Counted from the stretch's first letter, positions 8,197-17,131 are shown. The stretch: DNA of 44,659 nucleotides from Bacteroidales bacterium (GCA_017554335.1 JAFZIO010000007.1:1-44659), one strand, 5' to 3'. A program made the numbers and translations. The notes: a model not told the origin generated them from the sequence alone.

Positions 8197-9222
8197 CTAT
8201 TTAGGCATAAACATCACTTTACTGAAGAATTCCTTGCGGCCCAGGATCATGTCGAAGGCCTCTTTGTATTCTTCGAGTTTGTAGCGGTGGCTGATCAGCG
8301 GCCGCACGTCTATGATGTGTTTGGAGATAGCGTTGAGGGCTGTGCGCCAGTCATTGTGGGCATCGTTGTAGCTGCTGTTCCAAGTGCCGCGGATAGTGAG
8401 CTGCTTGCGCAGCAACTGGCTGTATGTTCCCTGGGTTAAAGTCATGTCTCCGAAGGGGTTACCCATGCTGACAACGTGGCCGAAACTCTTTACGCTCCTG
8501 ATGCAGCTCTCCCAGGTCTGGGTGGCTCCGGCGCCCTCGATGCAGGCGTCTGCGCCGCGTCCTCCGGTGACCTCATGGATATACTCCGACGCGTCAGTCT
8601 GTGCGCTGTTGAAGGCGTCGAATCCGAGCTTGCGGGCAAAGTCCACTTTGTTGGGGTCGATGTCGCAGAGAATTACGTGTGCGGCTCCTGACGCCTTGGC
8701 CCAGAGTCCGAGCATTGCGCCGATAGGGCCGGCGCCGAAGATGGCTACGGTGTCGCCTATCTTGATGTCGGCAAGGCCTATGGCATGAAGCGCCACGGCG
8801 GCAGGCTCGCACATTGCGGCCTCCTCGTAGCTGATTCCTTCAAACGGAACAAGGTTCCATTCCTTTACTGCTATATATTCGGCATATGCACCGTCGCGGC
8901 GGGACCCGTAATAGTCGTAGTCGCTGCACTGCGCGTATTCGCCAACCTGACAGGATGCGCATTTGAAGCAGGGCAGGAGGGGGAATACGGCGGCTTTCTT
9001 GCCTACGAGCTCCGGCTTGTCCGCCTCCACAATTTCGCCGGAAAACTCATGTCCGGGAATGGTGGGGAAATGATATGTTCCTTTCTTGAAAATCCTTGGT
9101 ATGTCGCTGCCGCATATTCCGCATGCTTTGACTTTCAGCAATACTTCGCCTTCCTGGCGCACGGGATCGGGAACCTCTTCGTAACGGAGGTCGCCCACAG
9201 CGTAAAGATTAAGAGCTTTCAT
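8197..9222 (-). CDS. Zinc-dependent alcohol/polyol dehydrogenase (GatD-like)
   Basis: 341 residues, the usual length of medium-chain dehydrogenases. Catalytic-zinc elements are visible: CGICGSD (Cys near residue 37) and GHE near residue 58. The structural-zinc loop has four cysteines (CFKCASCQVGEYAQC), and the NAD(P)-binding glycine motif is GAGPIG. The closest family I recognise is galactitol-1-phosphate 5-dehydrogenase (GatD)/L-iditol 2-dehydrogenase, which oxidise sugar alcohols or their phosphates to ketoses. The true substrate is unknown because no polyol PTS or kinase genes are nearby. It is divergent from the MATE gene with 61 bp between start codons. Confidence 0.85.
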   Translation of the reverse strand: MKALNLYAVGDLRYEEVPDPVRQEGEVLLKVKACGICGSDIPRIFKKGTYHFPTIPGHEFSGEIVEADKPELVGKKAAVFPLLPCFKCASCQVGEYAQCSDYDYYGSRRDGAYAEYIAVKEWNLVPFEGISYEEAAMCEPAAVALHAIGLADIKIGDTVAIFGAGPIGAMLGLWAKASGAAHVILCDIDPNKVDFARKLGFDAFNSAQTDASEYIHEVTGGRGADACIEGAGATQTWESCIRSVKSFGHVVSMGNPFGDMTLTQGTYSQLLRKQLTIRGTWNSSYNDAHNDWRTALNAISKHIIDVRPLISHRYKLEEYKEAFDMILGRKEFFSKVMFMPK

Positions 9223-9267
9223 CGGTCCTTGTTTCAGTTTTATCCTGCGAATTTAGCAAAGATTTTA

Positions 9268-9275
9268 TAAATTTG
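9268..9275 (+). promoter_or_regulatory. -7 box of the MATE transporter gene
   Basis: TAAATTTG, an exact consensus match, ends 8 nt before the ATG at 9284, predicting a very short leader. Confidence 0.5.
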
Positions 9276-9283
9276 TCTTTGCC

Positions 9284-10681
9284 ATGAAGCACATTCTTTC
9301 AGACAGATACCTCAACAAGGAGATACTCCGCCTGTCCATCCCCAGCATTCTGGCCAACCTTACGGTGCCGCTGGTGGGTATGGTGGATACCGCCCTGGCG
9401 GGGCATCTGACGGACGTTTCCGGAGGTGGCTCCGCCGCTTTCATCGGCGGAATCTCGGTCGGCGCCATGCTGCTGAACCTGCTGTACTGGAATTTCTTCT
9501 TCCTGCGTACCGGCACCGGCGGACTTACGGCCCAGGCCTACGGAAGGGAAGATCCTCATGAATGCGCCCGCATCTTCGTGAGGGGAATAGGCTTCGCTGC
9601 GGCGGTATCGCTGCTTATCCTCCTGCTGCAGGTGCCCCTGGCCCGCCTGGGAATGCTGGTGGTGAACGCCTCCCCGAGGGTGTGCGAACTCGCCCTGCGA
9701 TACTTCTTCATACGTATCTGGGCCGTTCCGGCGACCGTCGGCCTCATGGTCTTCCGCGGCTGGTTCGTCGGCATGCAGGATTCCGTCAGCTCCATGTGGA
9801 CGGACCTGATTGTCAATTTCGTAAACATAGGAGCGTCGGTGCTGCTGACCTTCGGCATCTTCGGCTGGGGCGGACTGGGATTCGACGGAATCGCCGCAGG
9901 CACGGTGGTCGCCCAGTATGCCGGCCTGCTGTACGCTGTGCTCGTGTGCATCTTCAAGTACCATAAGGTATTTGCTACTGTGACTCGGAGCGACGCCGGC
10001 GAGCTTCTGCACCCCGCAAACCTCAAGCCGTTCCTGCAGATGAACGGCAACCTGCTGGGCCGCTCGCTGTGCTTCACCGGCATCTACATGGGATACACCA
10101 TAATAGCGGCGACCTTCGGCGACGTGCTGCTGGCCTGCTCGTCCATCATGATGCAGCTGCTGATGATTTTCTCCTACTTCACCGACGGCTTCGCGTACGC
10201 CGGCGAGGCTTTGACGGGGCGTTTCATAGGGGCGCGCGACGAGTTGCTGCTGCGTCGTACGGTACGCTATGTGTTCGTGTGGAGCATGGGTATATCTGTG
10301 CTGTTCATAGGGGTGTACGCCCTGATCGGAGGGCCGCTGGTGCGGCTCTTCACATCAGACGTATTAGTGGTGGACGCCTGCCGCCGCTTCCTCCCCTGGC
10401 TGCTTCTGATGCCTCCGGTGGGCTGCGCCGCCTTCACCTGGGACGGCATCTACCTGGGTGCCACCTCCTCCCGCAGCCTGTTCATCTCCATGGGCCTCGC
10501 AATGCTGGGCTTCTTCGGGGTGTGGTTCGGCTTCGTGCTGATAAGTTTGTGGACTACCGGAGGCGGCCCGCTACCGGAAGGCGACATACGTCTCCACGTG
10601 CTCCTGGCGGCATATTTCATACACCTTGCCGCCCGCACAGTCTATCTGACGGCGGCCTACCGGAGGGAGATTCATATTTAA
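9284..10681 (+). CDS. MATE family efflux transporter
   Basis: 465 residues of mostly hydrophobic sequence with about twelve membrane segments in two similar halves. The N-terminus ILRLSIPSILANLTVPLVGMVDTALAGHL is the classic first helix of MATE proteins. These antiporters use a Na+ or H+ gradient to expel cationic drugs or metabolites; it resembles the DinF-type branch more than NorM, but the substrate is unknown. It is a single-gene unit; its stop overlaps the stop of the convergent VapC gene by a few bases. Confidence 0.9.
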   Translation: MKHILSDRYLNKEILRLSIPSILANLTVPLVGMVDTALAGHLTDVSGGGSAAFIGGISVGAMLLNLLYWNFFFLRTGTGGLTAQAYGREDPHECARIFVRGIGFAAAVSLLILLLQVPLARLGMLVVNASPRVCELALRYFFIRIWAVPATVGLMVFRGWFVGMQDSVSSMWTDLIVNFVNIGASVLLTFGIFGWGGLGFDGIAAGTVVAQYAGLLYAVLVCIFKYHKVFATVTRSDAGELLHPANLKPFLQMNGNLLGRSLCFTGIYMGYTIIAATFGDVLLACSSIMMQLLMIFSYFTDGFAYAGEALTGRFIGARDELLLRRTVRYVFVWSMGISVLFIGVYALIGGPLVRLFTSDVLVVDACRRFLPWLLLMPPVGCAAFTWDGIYLGATSSRSLFISMGLAMLGFFGVWFGFVLISLWTTGGGPLPEGDIRLHVLLAAYFIHLAARTVYLTAAYRREIHI

Positions 10682-11082
10682 TCCCAGATTTCCAGTTTGA
10701 GGCCCGGAATACGGTCAAAGTGCCTTCTGTTGCCCGTCACCAGCGTAAGGTTGTTGTCTATAGCTATGCTGGCAATAAGCAGATCCATATCATCCAGCCT
10801 CCGGCCCTGTTTTTCAAGATCGGCCCGAATCCGGCCGTATGTGAGAAAAGAATTGTCAAATGGAATGACAGGGATTTTGTCCTTGAGCCAGTCTATGGCC
10901 TTGAACTCGCTCTCCCGTCCATGCTTGAACGCTCCGGCGTACAATTCGCAAAGGCATACAGTCGTAGTGCAGCACTGCTTTACCCCAAGTTCATGGAACC
11001 GTCTCTGGGTGTCGTCCTTACCCCTGAATATATCGACAAGGGTGCAAGTATCAAATAAATAACGCAGCTCTTCCATCACCAT
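10678..11082 (-). CDS. vapC: VapC-type PIN-domain ribonuclease toxin
   Basis: 134 residues spanning a PIN domain. Acidic active-site residues are at the expected places: LFDTCTLVD near residue 11, CLCELYAG near residue 46, and RLDDMDLLIASIAIDNN near residue 96, followed by LVTGNRRHFDRIPGL. VapC toxins cleave tRNA or rRNA and are blocked by their cognate antitoxin. The ATG at 11082 (or 11076, which forms TGATG with the antitoxin stop) overlaps the upstream antitoxin gene, the usual coupled arrangement. The coding order (antitoxin first) is standard. Confidence 0.88.
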   Translation of the reverse strand: MVMEELRYLFDTCTLVDIFRGKDDTQRRFHELGVKQCCTTTVCLCELYAGAFKHGRESEFKAIDWLKDKIPVIPFDNSFLTYGRIRADLEKQGRRLDDMDLLIASIAIDNNLTLVTGNRRHFDRIPGLKLEIWD

Positions 11083-11369
11083 TCAGGTATTGGGCGGCAG
11101 CCGCTGCCACCGCGATATTCTTCCATGATTTCCGCTGTAGTTTTACCATTCCAAGGATCTTGCTCTCCAGGGACAGGTCGCGGCAGGTCTGCAAACAAAC
11201 CGGTAAATGGGCCAGTGTATGGCTCTAGTTTTCTTATTTGCAAGGTACCTTCTTTCGTGGAAAAAATCACTTCGTCTTTTTCTTTCAGGGAAAGTTCCCT
11301 GAGAATGGATGAAGGGATAATCAATCCCCTGCTGTTTCCTATTCTGATGATATTGCCGTACTTGTCCAT
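11076..11369 (-). CDS. vapB: AbrB/MazE-fold VapB-type antitoxin
   Basis: 97 residues from the ATG at 11369. The N-terminal swapped-hairpin AbrB motif is clear (MDKYGNIIRIGNSRGLIIP, then ILRELSLKEKDEVIF); the C-terminal tail (PWNGKTTAEIMEEYRGG) would fill the VapC active site. A longer frame begins at 11417, but the promoter -7 box at 11388-11395 and the -33 box lie inside that extension, so the short start is preferred. It binds its toxin and probably its own promoter. Confidence 0.85.
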   Translation of the reverse strand: MDKYGNIIRIGNSRGLIIPSSILRELSLKEKDEVIFSTKEGTLQIRKLEPYTGPFTGLFADLPRPVPGEQDPWNGKTTAEIMEEYRGGSGCRPIPEW

Positions 11370-11387
11370 TTCCAGATAGATTTGCGG

Positions 11388-11418
11388 CAAAGATAATGAT
11401 GTCATTTGTAAAAACAAA
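11388..11418 (-). promoter_or_regulatory. Promoter of the vapBC operon (-33 and -7)
   Basis: Minus-strand TTTG (11415-11418), 19 nt, then TATCTTTG (11388-11395): a textbook Bacteroidota -33/-7 pair with ideal spacing, 18 nt upstream of the ATG at 11369. This decides the start codon of the antitoxin. Confidence 0.7.
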
Positions 11419-11438
11419 ATTTTAGATATGTTATAACA

Positions 11439-12608
11439 TTATTCCAGTTCAAAGTCGATGACAACGTCGCCGAAGCGGCCGGAGACAATGTCTTCCTCCT
11501 CGAAAAAGCGTGCGGAGAGCTGTCCGCGCCATACTATATCGTCTTTTTCATTGTATGGCAGGTCTACGTCGAAGCCGTAGGTCTTGGACTGGAATTTCAC
11601 CTGCGCCTGGCATTTCCAGTTGGTCCTGGTGCCGCCGTCGTCTTCCGTTACCAGGAAGGCTATCTTATCCAGCTGGGTGCTGAAGTCCGACACCAGAATC
11701 ACATCGAAAGGCAAGGTTTTGTTAACATACTTGCGCTTTACTACTATAGTGAAGTCGGTGACACTTGGCGAGTAGAGTTTGAGTTCCGCTTCGGTGCTGG
11801 CGGTAAACCCCTCTACGCTGCCCGCCTTGATGTCAAACTCACTTGCTCCACGAAACCAACTGTCGAATTGACGTAGCATTTTGAAGCTCTTCATCATGAG
11901 TCTGCGGTGACCGGAGCCGGCGGGTTGTGTCACTGGCCTGTTTTCAGTCTTTGTAAGTATTGAAACGGCGTCAAATAAATCCACCGGCGAAAAGCCGGCG
12001 TCGCTGTTGCGGTTCAGCACCCAGACGGGGCGCTCCATGGCCACTTGTTCGTCTACATAGACCGAGTCCACCACGCGCGTTCCGTCTTCCAGGACGGAAA
12101 TTGCGTATCCATAATTCGATTCCGCTCCGTAGCCCGGGTCGAATGTGATGATGGGGAAGCTTTCGCCGTCCCAGGAATCTGAAAAGGGCCAGTACAGTTG
12201 GTAGCCGCTCGCAGCCAGTTGCCCCATCTTGTCATCTACCGACGACTTGGTGGAAAGACTTGAAGTGTTGTGAGATTGGAAATAGCTACGGATAAGATTT
12301 CGCAACGGGTTGCAATAGCTTCCCTCTGTACTGTTGCCCTTTGTTCCCCTGGTTTCTCCTACACCTGCGCCAGGTGCGTTCAGGAGGCATTCCATAGTGT
12401 ATTCTTCATCGTATCCGCGTCCCGAGGACGCTTCTACGGCATCGTGTACTTCTTGAAGGTGCTCGCTCCCTATAGGCAGCTCGGCAAACATTCTTGCGAG
12501 CGTCTGGAGCCTTTCGTCTTCTATTCTGGGTTTGTCCGGTTTATCGGGATCCATGAGGCCGCAGGAGGCGGCCAGCATTGGCAGGACAAGTATAAGTAAG
12601 CGTTTCAT
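11439..12608 (-). CDS. Lipoprotein of unknown function
   Basis: 389 residues with a clear lipobox (MLAASC at residues 11-16) followed by a flexible DPDKPDKP linker, as in surface or periplasmic Bacteroidota lipoproteins. The mature part has a helical start (LQTLARMFAELP), a low-complexity GTKGNSTEG stretch around residue 90, and a long beta-rich C-terminal half. I recognise no family. Single gene with no obvious operon partner; vapBC downstream has its own promoter. Confidence 0.75.
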   Translation of the reverse strand: MKRLLILVLPMLAASCGLMDPDKPDKPRIEDERLQTLARMFAELPIGSEHLQEVHDAVEASSGRGYDEEYTMECLLNAPGAGVGETRGTKGNSTEGSYCNPLRNLIRSYFQSHNTSSLSTKSSVDDKMGQLAASGYQLYWPFSDSWDGESFPIITFDPGYGAESNYGYAISVLEDGTRVVDSVYVDEQVAMERPVWVLNRNSDAGFSPVDLFDAVSILTKTENRPVTQPAGSGHRRLMMKSFKMLRQFDSWFRGASEFDIKAGSVEGFTASTEAELKLYSPSVTDFTIVVKRKYVNKTLPFDVILVSDFSTQLDKIAFLVTEDDGGTRTNWKCQAQVKFQSKTYGFDVDLPYNEKDDIVWRGQLSARFFEEEDIVSGRFGDVVIDFELE

Positions 12609-12706
12609 AGCAGCAGTTTCTGGTTACTGTTGCAAAGGACGGTATTATTATCCGTGTTTTGAAGCGGCGCAACGCTTATTTTTCAGAATCGGCCGCCGGC
12701 GCTGCT

Positions 12707-13672
12707 CTATGCCTCTTTTTCGAAGCTGACGAAGCGCTCTTTTCCGAAAAAATCGGCCGTTTTTTCCACGTTTGTCAGTCCGGCTGCGCGGAACACCGCT
12801 ACGGTCTCCTCTCCCAGCTCTTCGTTTATCTCTACGATGCCCCATCCGCCCGGCCTCAGGAACCTGGCCGCCCATTGAGCCACGGCCTTGTAGAATACCA
12901 GCGGATCTTCATCCGGCACAAACAGGGCCAGCTCCGGCTCGTGCTCCAGCACGTTGCGGTGCATCCGCGCCTTTTCGCTCTCCCGGATGTACGGCGGGTT
13001 GGCCGTTATCACATCGAACGGTGCTCCCTCGAACTCCTCCGGCACCTGCAGCGCGTCCGCCTTTACGAACCGCGGCGCTGAGCCGTCCTGGAATTGTGAG
13101 CTGGCGACGGTCAGGGCGGCTTCGGAGATATCTACCCCGGTGACTTCTGCTCCCGGAACCTCCAGCGCTATGCTCCAGGCTATGCACCCGCTACCGGTAC
13201 ACAGGTCCAGCACCCGCGGTGCAAGGCAGCCGGAGGGACTGGTCTCCCCAGAATCCGTGTCCACCCTCGGACGCGTTAGAGGGAGGGGCCCACAAGCGGA
13301 GCGCAGTGGGAGGGATGAGCGAAGCGAAGATTCTGGGGAGACCAGTCCCTCCGGCATAAGCCTTGCAACTGCAGCATCTACCAGCAACTCCGTTTCCGGG
13401 CGGGGGATCAACACGTCGGGCGTAACAAGAAACTTGCGGCCGCGGAACTCCTGGAAGCCGGTAATGTACTGCAGCGGCTCGCCGTCCTGCAGACGCCGCA
13501 AACCGTCCTGCAGCGCGGCAGGAACCTCCGTCTCCGGCTTAAGGATATAATCGAACGGAGCAAAGCCGCAGATGTCCCCGGCAAGACGCAGAACGAGGCT
13601 CCGCGCCTCCTCCGGAGGATACAGAGCCTCAAGCGATTTAGCGCCCTCCCGTATATACTGCGGGAGAAGCAC
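12707..13672 (-). CDS. prmC: PrmC/HemK, release-factor glutamine methyltransferase, with in-frame insertion
   Basis: 321 residues, GTG start. PrmC N5-methylates the Gln of the GGQ motif in release factors RF1/RF2 using SAM. Visible: an N-terminal helical domain, QYITGFQEFRGRKFLVTPDVLIPRPETELLV leading into the methyltransferase, SAM motif I (VLDLCTGSGCIAW) and the catalytic NPPY motif (ITANPPYIRESE). Between LLVDAAVARL and PRVLDL there is an extra segment of about 42 residues (roughly 107-148), encoded by a palindromic DNA element, that other PrmC proteins lack. The gene is otherwise intact. Its GTG overlaps the ddl stop (TAGTG), so translation is coupled. Confidence 0.92.
   Translation of the reverse strand: MLLPQYIREGAKSLEALYPPEEARSLVLRLAGDICGFAPFDYILKPETEVPAALQDGLRRLQDGEPLQYITGFQEFRGRKFLVTPDVLIPRPETELLVDAAVARLMPEGLVSPESSLRSSLPLRSACGPLPLTRPRVDTDSGETSPSGCLAPRVLDLCTGSGCIAWSIALEVPGAEVTGVDISEAALTVASSQFQDGSAPRFVKADALQVPEEFEGAPFDVITANPPYIRESEKARMHRNVLEHEPELALFVPDEDPLVFYKAVAQWAARFLRPGGWGIVEINEELGEETVAVFRAAGLTNVEKTADFFGKERFVSFEKEA
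13230..13354. repeat. 125-bp palindromic element inserted in frame in prmC
   Basis: Two perfectly complementary 26-nt arms (13230-13255 and 13329-13354) enclose a 73-nt centre rich in short repeats such as GAGCGAAGCG. A further imperfect extension pairs GCAAGGC (13221-13227) with GCCTTGC (13360-13366). Read on the coding strand it adds PEGLVSPES at one arm and SGETSPSG at the other without a stop codon. The structure resembles the Rickettsia palindromic elements that insert into genes in frame; that parallel is an inference. No second copy is visible in this window. Confidence 0.85.
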
Positions 13673-14688
13673 TAGCAGTTCTCAATGATAGTACTCAGGA
13701 AAGCGGTCATATTAAGACCGGCCGTACGCACCATACGAGGCACGAGCGACGCGCTGGTCATGCCTGGTATAGTGTTGATTTCCAGGAAGTAGAGCCCGTC
13801 CTCGGCAAGGATGTAGTCCATACGCACGACGCCCCTGCAGCCCAGGCGGAAATAGATACGGGCGGTAGTTTCCTGAACCAGCTGCCGCACTTCCTCGGAC
13901 ACCGGCGCCGGGCAGATTTCCTGGCTATGGCCGTTATACTTGGCGTCATAGTCGAAGTACTCATTGTCAGAGACAATCTCTATCAGCGGAAGGGTGGCCA
14001 CCTTGGTGCCGTCAAAATATGCAGCGCAAGTCAACTCACGCCCCTGGACGCCCTGCTCTATAAGCACTGTATGATTCTCCGAGTAAGCGAAACGGATGGC
14101 GTTCTCCATCTCTTCGGGATTCGTCACACGGGTAACGCCGAAGCTGGAACCACCCTGGGTAGGCTTCACGAAAACCGGGAAACGCAGCTTGCGCGCGACC
14201 TCGGCCTGAGTCTCAGCATGGTCCATCCCATGGCGCACAAACACGTCCGGGGCACATTTTGCCAACCCAAGTTCGCGGATATAACACTTGCATGCATACT
14301 TGTCGAAGACTATGGAGCAGGTGCTGGAATCGCAAGTGCTGCAAGGGATGCCGAGCATCTCCAGATAGCCCTCGAACTGACCGGTCTCTCCGGGCGCTCC
14401 GTGCTGCACAACATAGGCGAAGTCGAACTTCACCTTCTCGCCCAGCACGTTCACGGAAAAGTCGTTCTTGTTTATCTCCGGGCGCGAACCCTCGGGGAAA
14501 ATGACGCGCATCGCATTGCGGCGGCGGTATGCCACAAGCTGCCACACGCCGAAGCGGGCGAAAATCTCATACACGTCGTAAACTCTGTCGTCTATTGCCG
14601 ACGCGACGTACTCGCCGCTCCTGCAAGACACCTCCCATTCGGAAGAATCGCTTCCGTAAATGACTGCTATCGATTGATATTTGCCCAT
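13672..14688 (-). CDS. ddl: D-alanine--D-alanine ligase
   Basis: 338 residues from the ATG at 14688; a TTG three codons earlier overlaps the PBP1A stop but is less likely. Ddl joins two D-Ala with ATP for peptidoglycan precursors in the cytosol. ATP-grasp features in order: VVQHGAPGETGQFEGYLE (the HGxxGE block), FVKPTQGGSSFGV (ATP-binding loop), LIEQGVQGRELTC, VRMDYILAEDGLYFLEINTIPGMT (Mg-binding and product end). It sits between PBP1A and prmC on the same strand with 5-nt and overlapping junctions, forming an operon tied to wall synthesis. Confidence 0.93.
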   Translation of the reverse strand: MGKYQSIAVIYGSDSSEWEVSCRSGEYVASAIDDRVYDVYEIFARFGVWQLVAYRRRNAMRVIFPEGSRPEINKNDFSVNVLGEKVKFDFAYVVQHGAPGETGQFEGYLEMLGIPCSTCDSSTCSIVFDKYACKCYIRELGLAKCAPDVFVRHGMDHAETQAEVARKLRFPVFVKPTQGGSSFGVTRVTNPEEMENAIRFAYSENHTVLIEQGVQGRELTCAAYFDGTKVATLPLIEIVSDNEYFDYDAKYNGHSQEICPAPVSEEVRQLVQETTARIYFRLGCRGVVRMDYILAEDGLYFLEINTIPGMTSASLVPRMVRTAGLNMTAFLSTIIENC

Positions 14689-14693
14689 ATGCG

Positions 14694-17045
14694 TCAATTA
14701 AAGTAGTAATCTGTTTCCTGGTTGTTTGCCGTCTCCTGCGCCTCGTTCAGGTCTTCGTCGCCTCCGAGGAAGGTGCCCGAGGTGCTGCAGTCAAGGCTGA
14801 AGTCCACGCTCCCCGGCGCTATGAAGCAGTCGTCCTCGCTGATGAGGCCGGCCGCGATGCACTTCTTCATCCATATCCCCCAGATAGGCAGCGCCATGCG
14901 GGAGCCGTCCAGCGAGTTGAAGTGGATCTGGCGGTCCTCGCCGCCTATCCATGCGCCCGCCGTAATCTTGGGGGTGTAGCCTATGAACCAGCCGTCCGAG
15001 CAGTCGTTGGTAGTACCCGTCTTGCCGGCAATTTCGCCCTTGAGGTTGTATGCATAACGCAAGCGGCTGCCGGTACCTCCGTTCACGACGCCCTGCATCA
15101 GGTTGGCCATGAGGAAGGCGGAAGAGGCGCTGATGGCCTCACGCTTGGAGTTGGTGTGCTCGGTGATTAGGTTGCCCTGGTTGTCCTCGATACGGGTGAC
15201 GTAAAGCGGCTCGGCATAGACGCCCTTGGACGGGAAGGTGTTGTAGGCCGCCACCATTTCGTACAGCGCTATGTCGGCCGGGCCCACGCAGAGGGCGTAC
15301 ACCTCGTCCACGTGGCTGTGGATGCCCATACGGTGCATCATCTGCGCCATCGCCTGTGGGCCGAACTGCTTCATCAGGAAGGCGGAGATGTTGTTGGAAC
15401 TGTTAGCCAGGCCCCACTTGAGGGTGACCGTCGTGCCTATGACCTCCGGCTTGTCGGTACTGCGGGGGGTCCATTCGGAGCCGTCCCAGTTGATGAAAGT
15501 CTGCGGCTTGCAGACCACCCTGTCGCAAGGGGTCATGCCCTCCTGCATGGCCAGGGTGTAGAGGAACGGCTTGATGGTGGAGCCCACCTGCCGCTTGGCC
15601 TGCGACACGTTGTCGTACTTGAAATAGCGGTAGTTGGGTCCGCCCACGAACGCCTTCACGTTGCCTGTACCGGCCTCGATGGCCACGAAACCGCAGCGCA
15701 GGAAGGACTTGTAGTAGCGGATGGAGTCGTTCGGGGTCATGGTGGTGTCCACGTAGCCCTTCTTGTTCCATGAGAACACGCGCATCTGCTGCGGCTGGTC
15801 GAACTGGGCAAGGATCTCCTTATCGCTCAGGCCGGCCCGCTTCTGCATGCGCCAGCGGTCGCTCCAGCGGCGTGCCTGGCTCATCAGCTTGTTCACGGTG
15901 GCCTGGTCTATGTCGTTGGCGAAAGGCTTGTTGCGCTTGCCCTTGAGTTCCTTGTTGAAGGCCCCCTGGAGGTAGCCGCCGAGGTGTTCGGCAACGGCCT
16001 CTTCGGCAAACACCTGCATCTTGTAGTTGATGGTGGTATAGATGCGCAGGCCGTCCTTATCCAGGTTGTACGGCTCTCCGTTGGCCTTTTTGTTCTTCTG
16101 CAGCCAGCCGTAGATCTCGTCGTTGGCCCAGCGGAGGGAGTCGGCGGAGAAGTCTTCCGGATACTGGTAGTCGGCACGGCGGGGCTTCTTGGCGTTCATG
16201 TCCCGGCGGAGCATGTCGCGGAAGTAGGGGGCGTGGCCGGAATTATGGTCCTGAACGTGATAGTCCAGCAGGATGGGGAGCTCACGCAGGGAGTCGCGCT
16301 CGGCCTTGCTGAGGTAACCGGCCTTCTCCATCTGTCCTATGACGAAGTTGCGGCGCTTGAGGGCGTTGTCCGGGTTGATCACCGGGTTGTAGCGGGTGGG
16401 TTTGTTGACCATGCCTACCAGCAGTGCGCTCTCTTCTACGCTCAGGTCCATGGGAGGCTTGGCGAAGAAGGTTTCGGAAGCCGCCCTCACTCCATAGGCT
16501 CCGCTGCCGAAGAAGATGGAGTTGAGGTACATCGCCATGATCTCGTTCTTGGTATAGTCACGCTCCAGACGAACCGCAGTTATCCATTCCTTCAGCTTGA
16601 TGAAAATCATATTGAGCTTGCCGGCGTTCTCCTGGCGGGGGTAGAGCGTCTTGGCGAGCTGCTGGGTGATGGTACTTCCGCCGCCCTGGCTGGAATCGCG
16701 CAGGAGCAGGGTCTTCACAGCAACGCGCGCCAGACCCTTCATGTCTATACCCGAGTGCTTGTAGAAACGGGCGTCCTCCGTTGCCACGGCCGCATTGACC
16801 AGGTTGGGGGAGAGCTCGTCGTAGGAGATATAGGTGCGGTTTTCTATATGGAAGGTGGTCAGCACTTCACCGTCTTCAGCAATTACCTGGGTCGCCAGCT
16901 TGCTGTCCGGATGCTCCAGTTCTTCGAAAGACGGAAGCTTGGCGAAAAGGCCCACACAAATGAGCAGGATGAATACCACGGCGAACGGCGCCGTGAGTAA
17001 AATCCAGTACCATTTGGTGATTTTATGCTTGGTTTGCTCTGTCAT
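14694..17045 (-). CDS. mrcA: Bifunctional penicillin-binding protein 1A
   Basis: 783 residues from the ATG at 17045; a longer frame to 17129 would run through the topA promoter and is rejected. Inner-membrane protein with one N-terminal membrane segment (WILLTAPFAVVFILLICVGLF). The GT51 glycosyltransferase domain has catalytic Glu90 in ATEDARFYKHSG and QGGGSTITQQLAK. The transpeptidase has S489-T-I-K492, an SxN-type motif in LANSSNNISAF, and KTG in GKTGTTNDCSDGWF. It polymerises and cross-links peptidoglycan. First gene of the PBP1A-ddl-prmC unit, divergent from topA. Confidence 0.94.
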   Translation of the reverse strand: MTEQTKHKITKWYWILLTAPFAVVFILLICVGLFAKLPSFEELEHPDSKLATQVIAEDGEVLTTFHIENRTYISYDELSPNLVNAAVATEDARFYKHSGIDMKGLARVAVKTLLLRDSSQGGGSTITQQLAKTLYPRQENAGKLNMIFIKLKEWITAVRLERDYTKNEIMAMYLNSIFFGSGAYGVRAASETFFAKPPMDLSVEESALLVGMVNKPTRYNPVINPDNALKRRNFVIGQMEKAGYLSKAERDSLRELPILLDYHVQDHNSGHAPYFRDMLRRDMNAKKPRRADYQYPEDFSADSLRWANDEIYGWLQKNKKANGEPYNLDKDGLRIYTTINYKMQVFAEEAVAEHLGGYLQGAFNKELKGKRNKPFANDIDQATVNKLMSQARRWSDRWRMQKRAGLSDKEILAQFDQPQQMRVFSWNKKGYVDTTMTPNDSIRYYKSFLRCGFVAIEAGTGNVKAFVGGPNYRYFKYDNVSQAKRQVGSTIKPFLYTLAMQEGMTPCDRVVCKPQTFINWDGSEWTPRSTDKPEVIGTTVTLKWGLANSSNNISAFLMKQFGPQAMAQMMHRMGIHSHVDEVYALCVGPADIALYEMVAAYNTFPSKGVYAEPLYVTRIEDNQGNLITEHTNSKREAISASSAFLMANLMQGVVNGGTGSRLRYAYNLKGEIAGKTGTTNDCSDGWFIGYTPKITAGAWIGGEDRQIHFNSLDGSRMALPIWGIWMKKCIAAGLISEDDCFIAPGSVDFSLDCSTSGTFLGGDEDLNEAQETANNQETDYYFN

Positions 17046-17062
17046 TTTATCACAATAAAACA

Positions 17063-17070
17063 CAAATTTA
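17063..17070 (-). promoter_or_regulatory. -7 box of the PBP1A-ddl-prmC operon
   Basis: Minus-strand TAAATTTG, an exact consensus match 17 nt upstream of the ATG at 17045. It supports the shorter PBP1A start. Confidence 0.5.
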
Positions 17071-17078
17071 CGAACAAA

Positions 17079-17112
17079 TTTGGAAAAACACCTCAGTTTT
17101 GTTTTAACTTTG
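17079..17112 (+). promoter_or_regulatory. topA promoter (-33 TTTG and -7 TAACTTTG)
   Basis: TTTG at 17079-17082 and TAACTTTG at 17105-17112 are separated by 22 nt, close to the Bacteroidota norm, with the ATG 19 nt further on. Confidence 0.5.
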
Positions 17113-17131
17113 TAGCCGATTTTGTGCAAAT

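Noticed and set aside
11370-11417. N-terminal extension of the VapB-type antitoxin
   Set aside because: The extension contains the -7 and most of the -33 promoter boxes; the AbrB fold starts at the ATG at 11369.
12670-12700. Terminator after prmC
   Set aside because: The small hairpin here has its T run on the plus strand, while prmC is on the minus strand; the stem is only 5 bp.
17046-17129. N-terminal extension of PBP1A
   Set aside because: It would translate through the promoter region shared with topA; the ATG at 17045 gives a normal PBP1A N-terminus.
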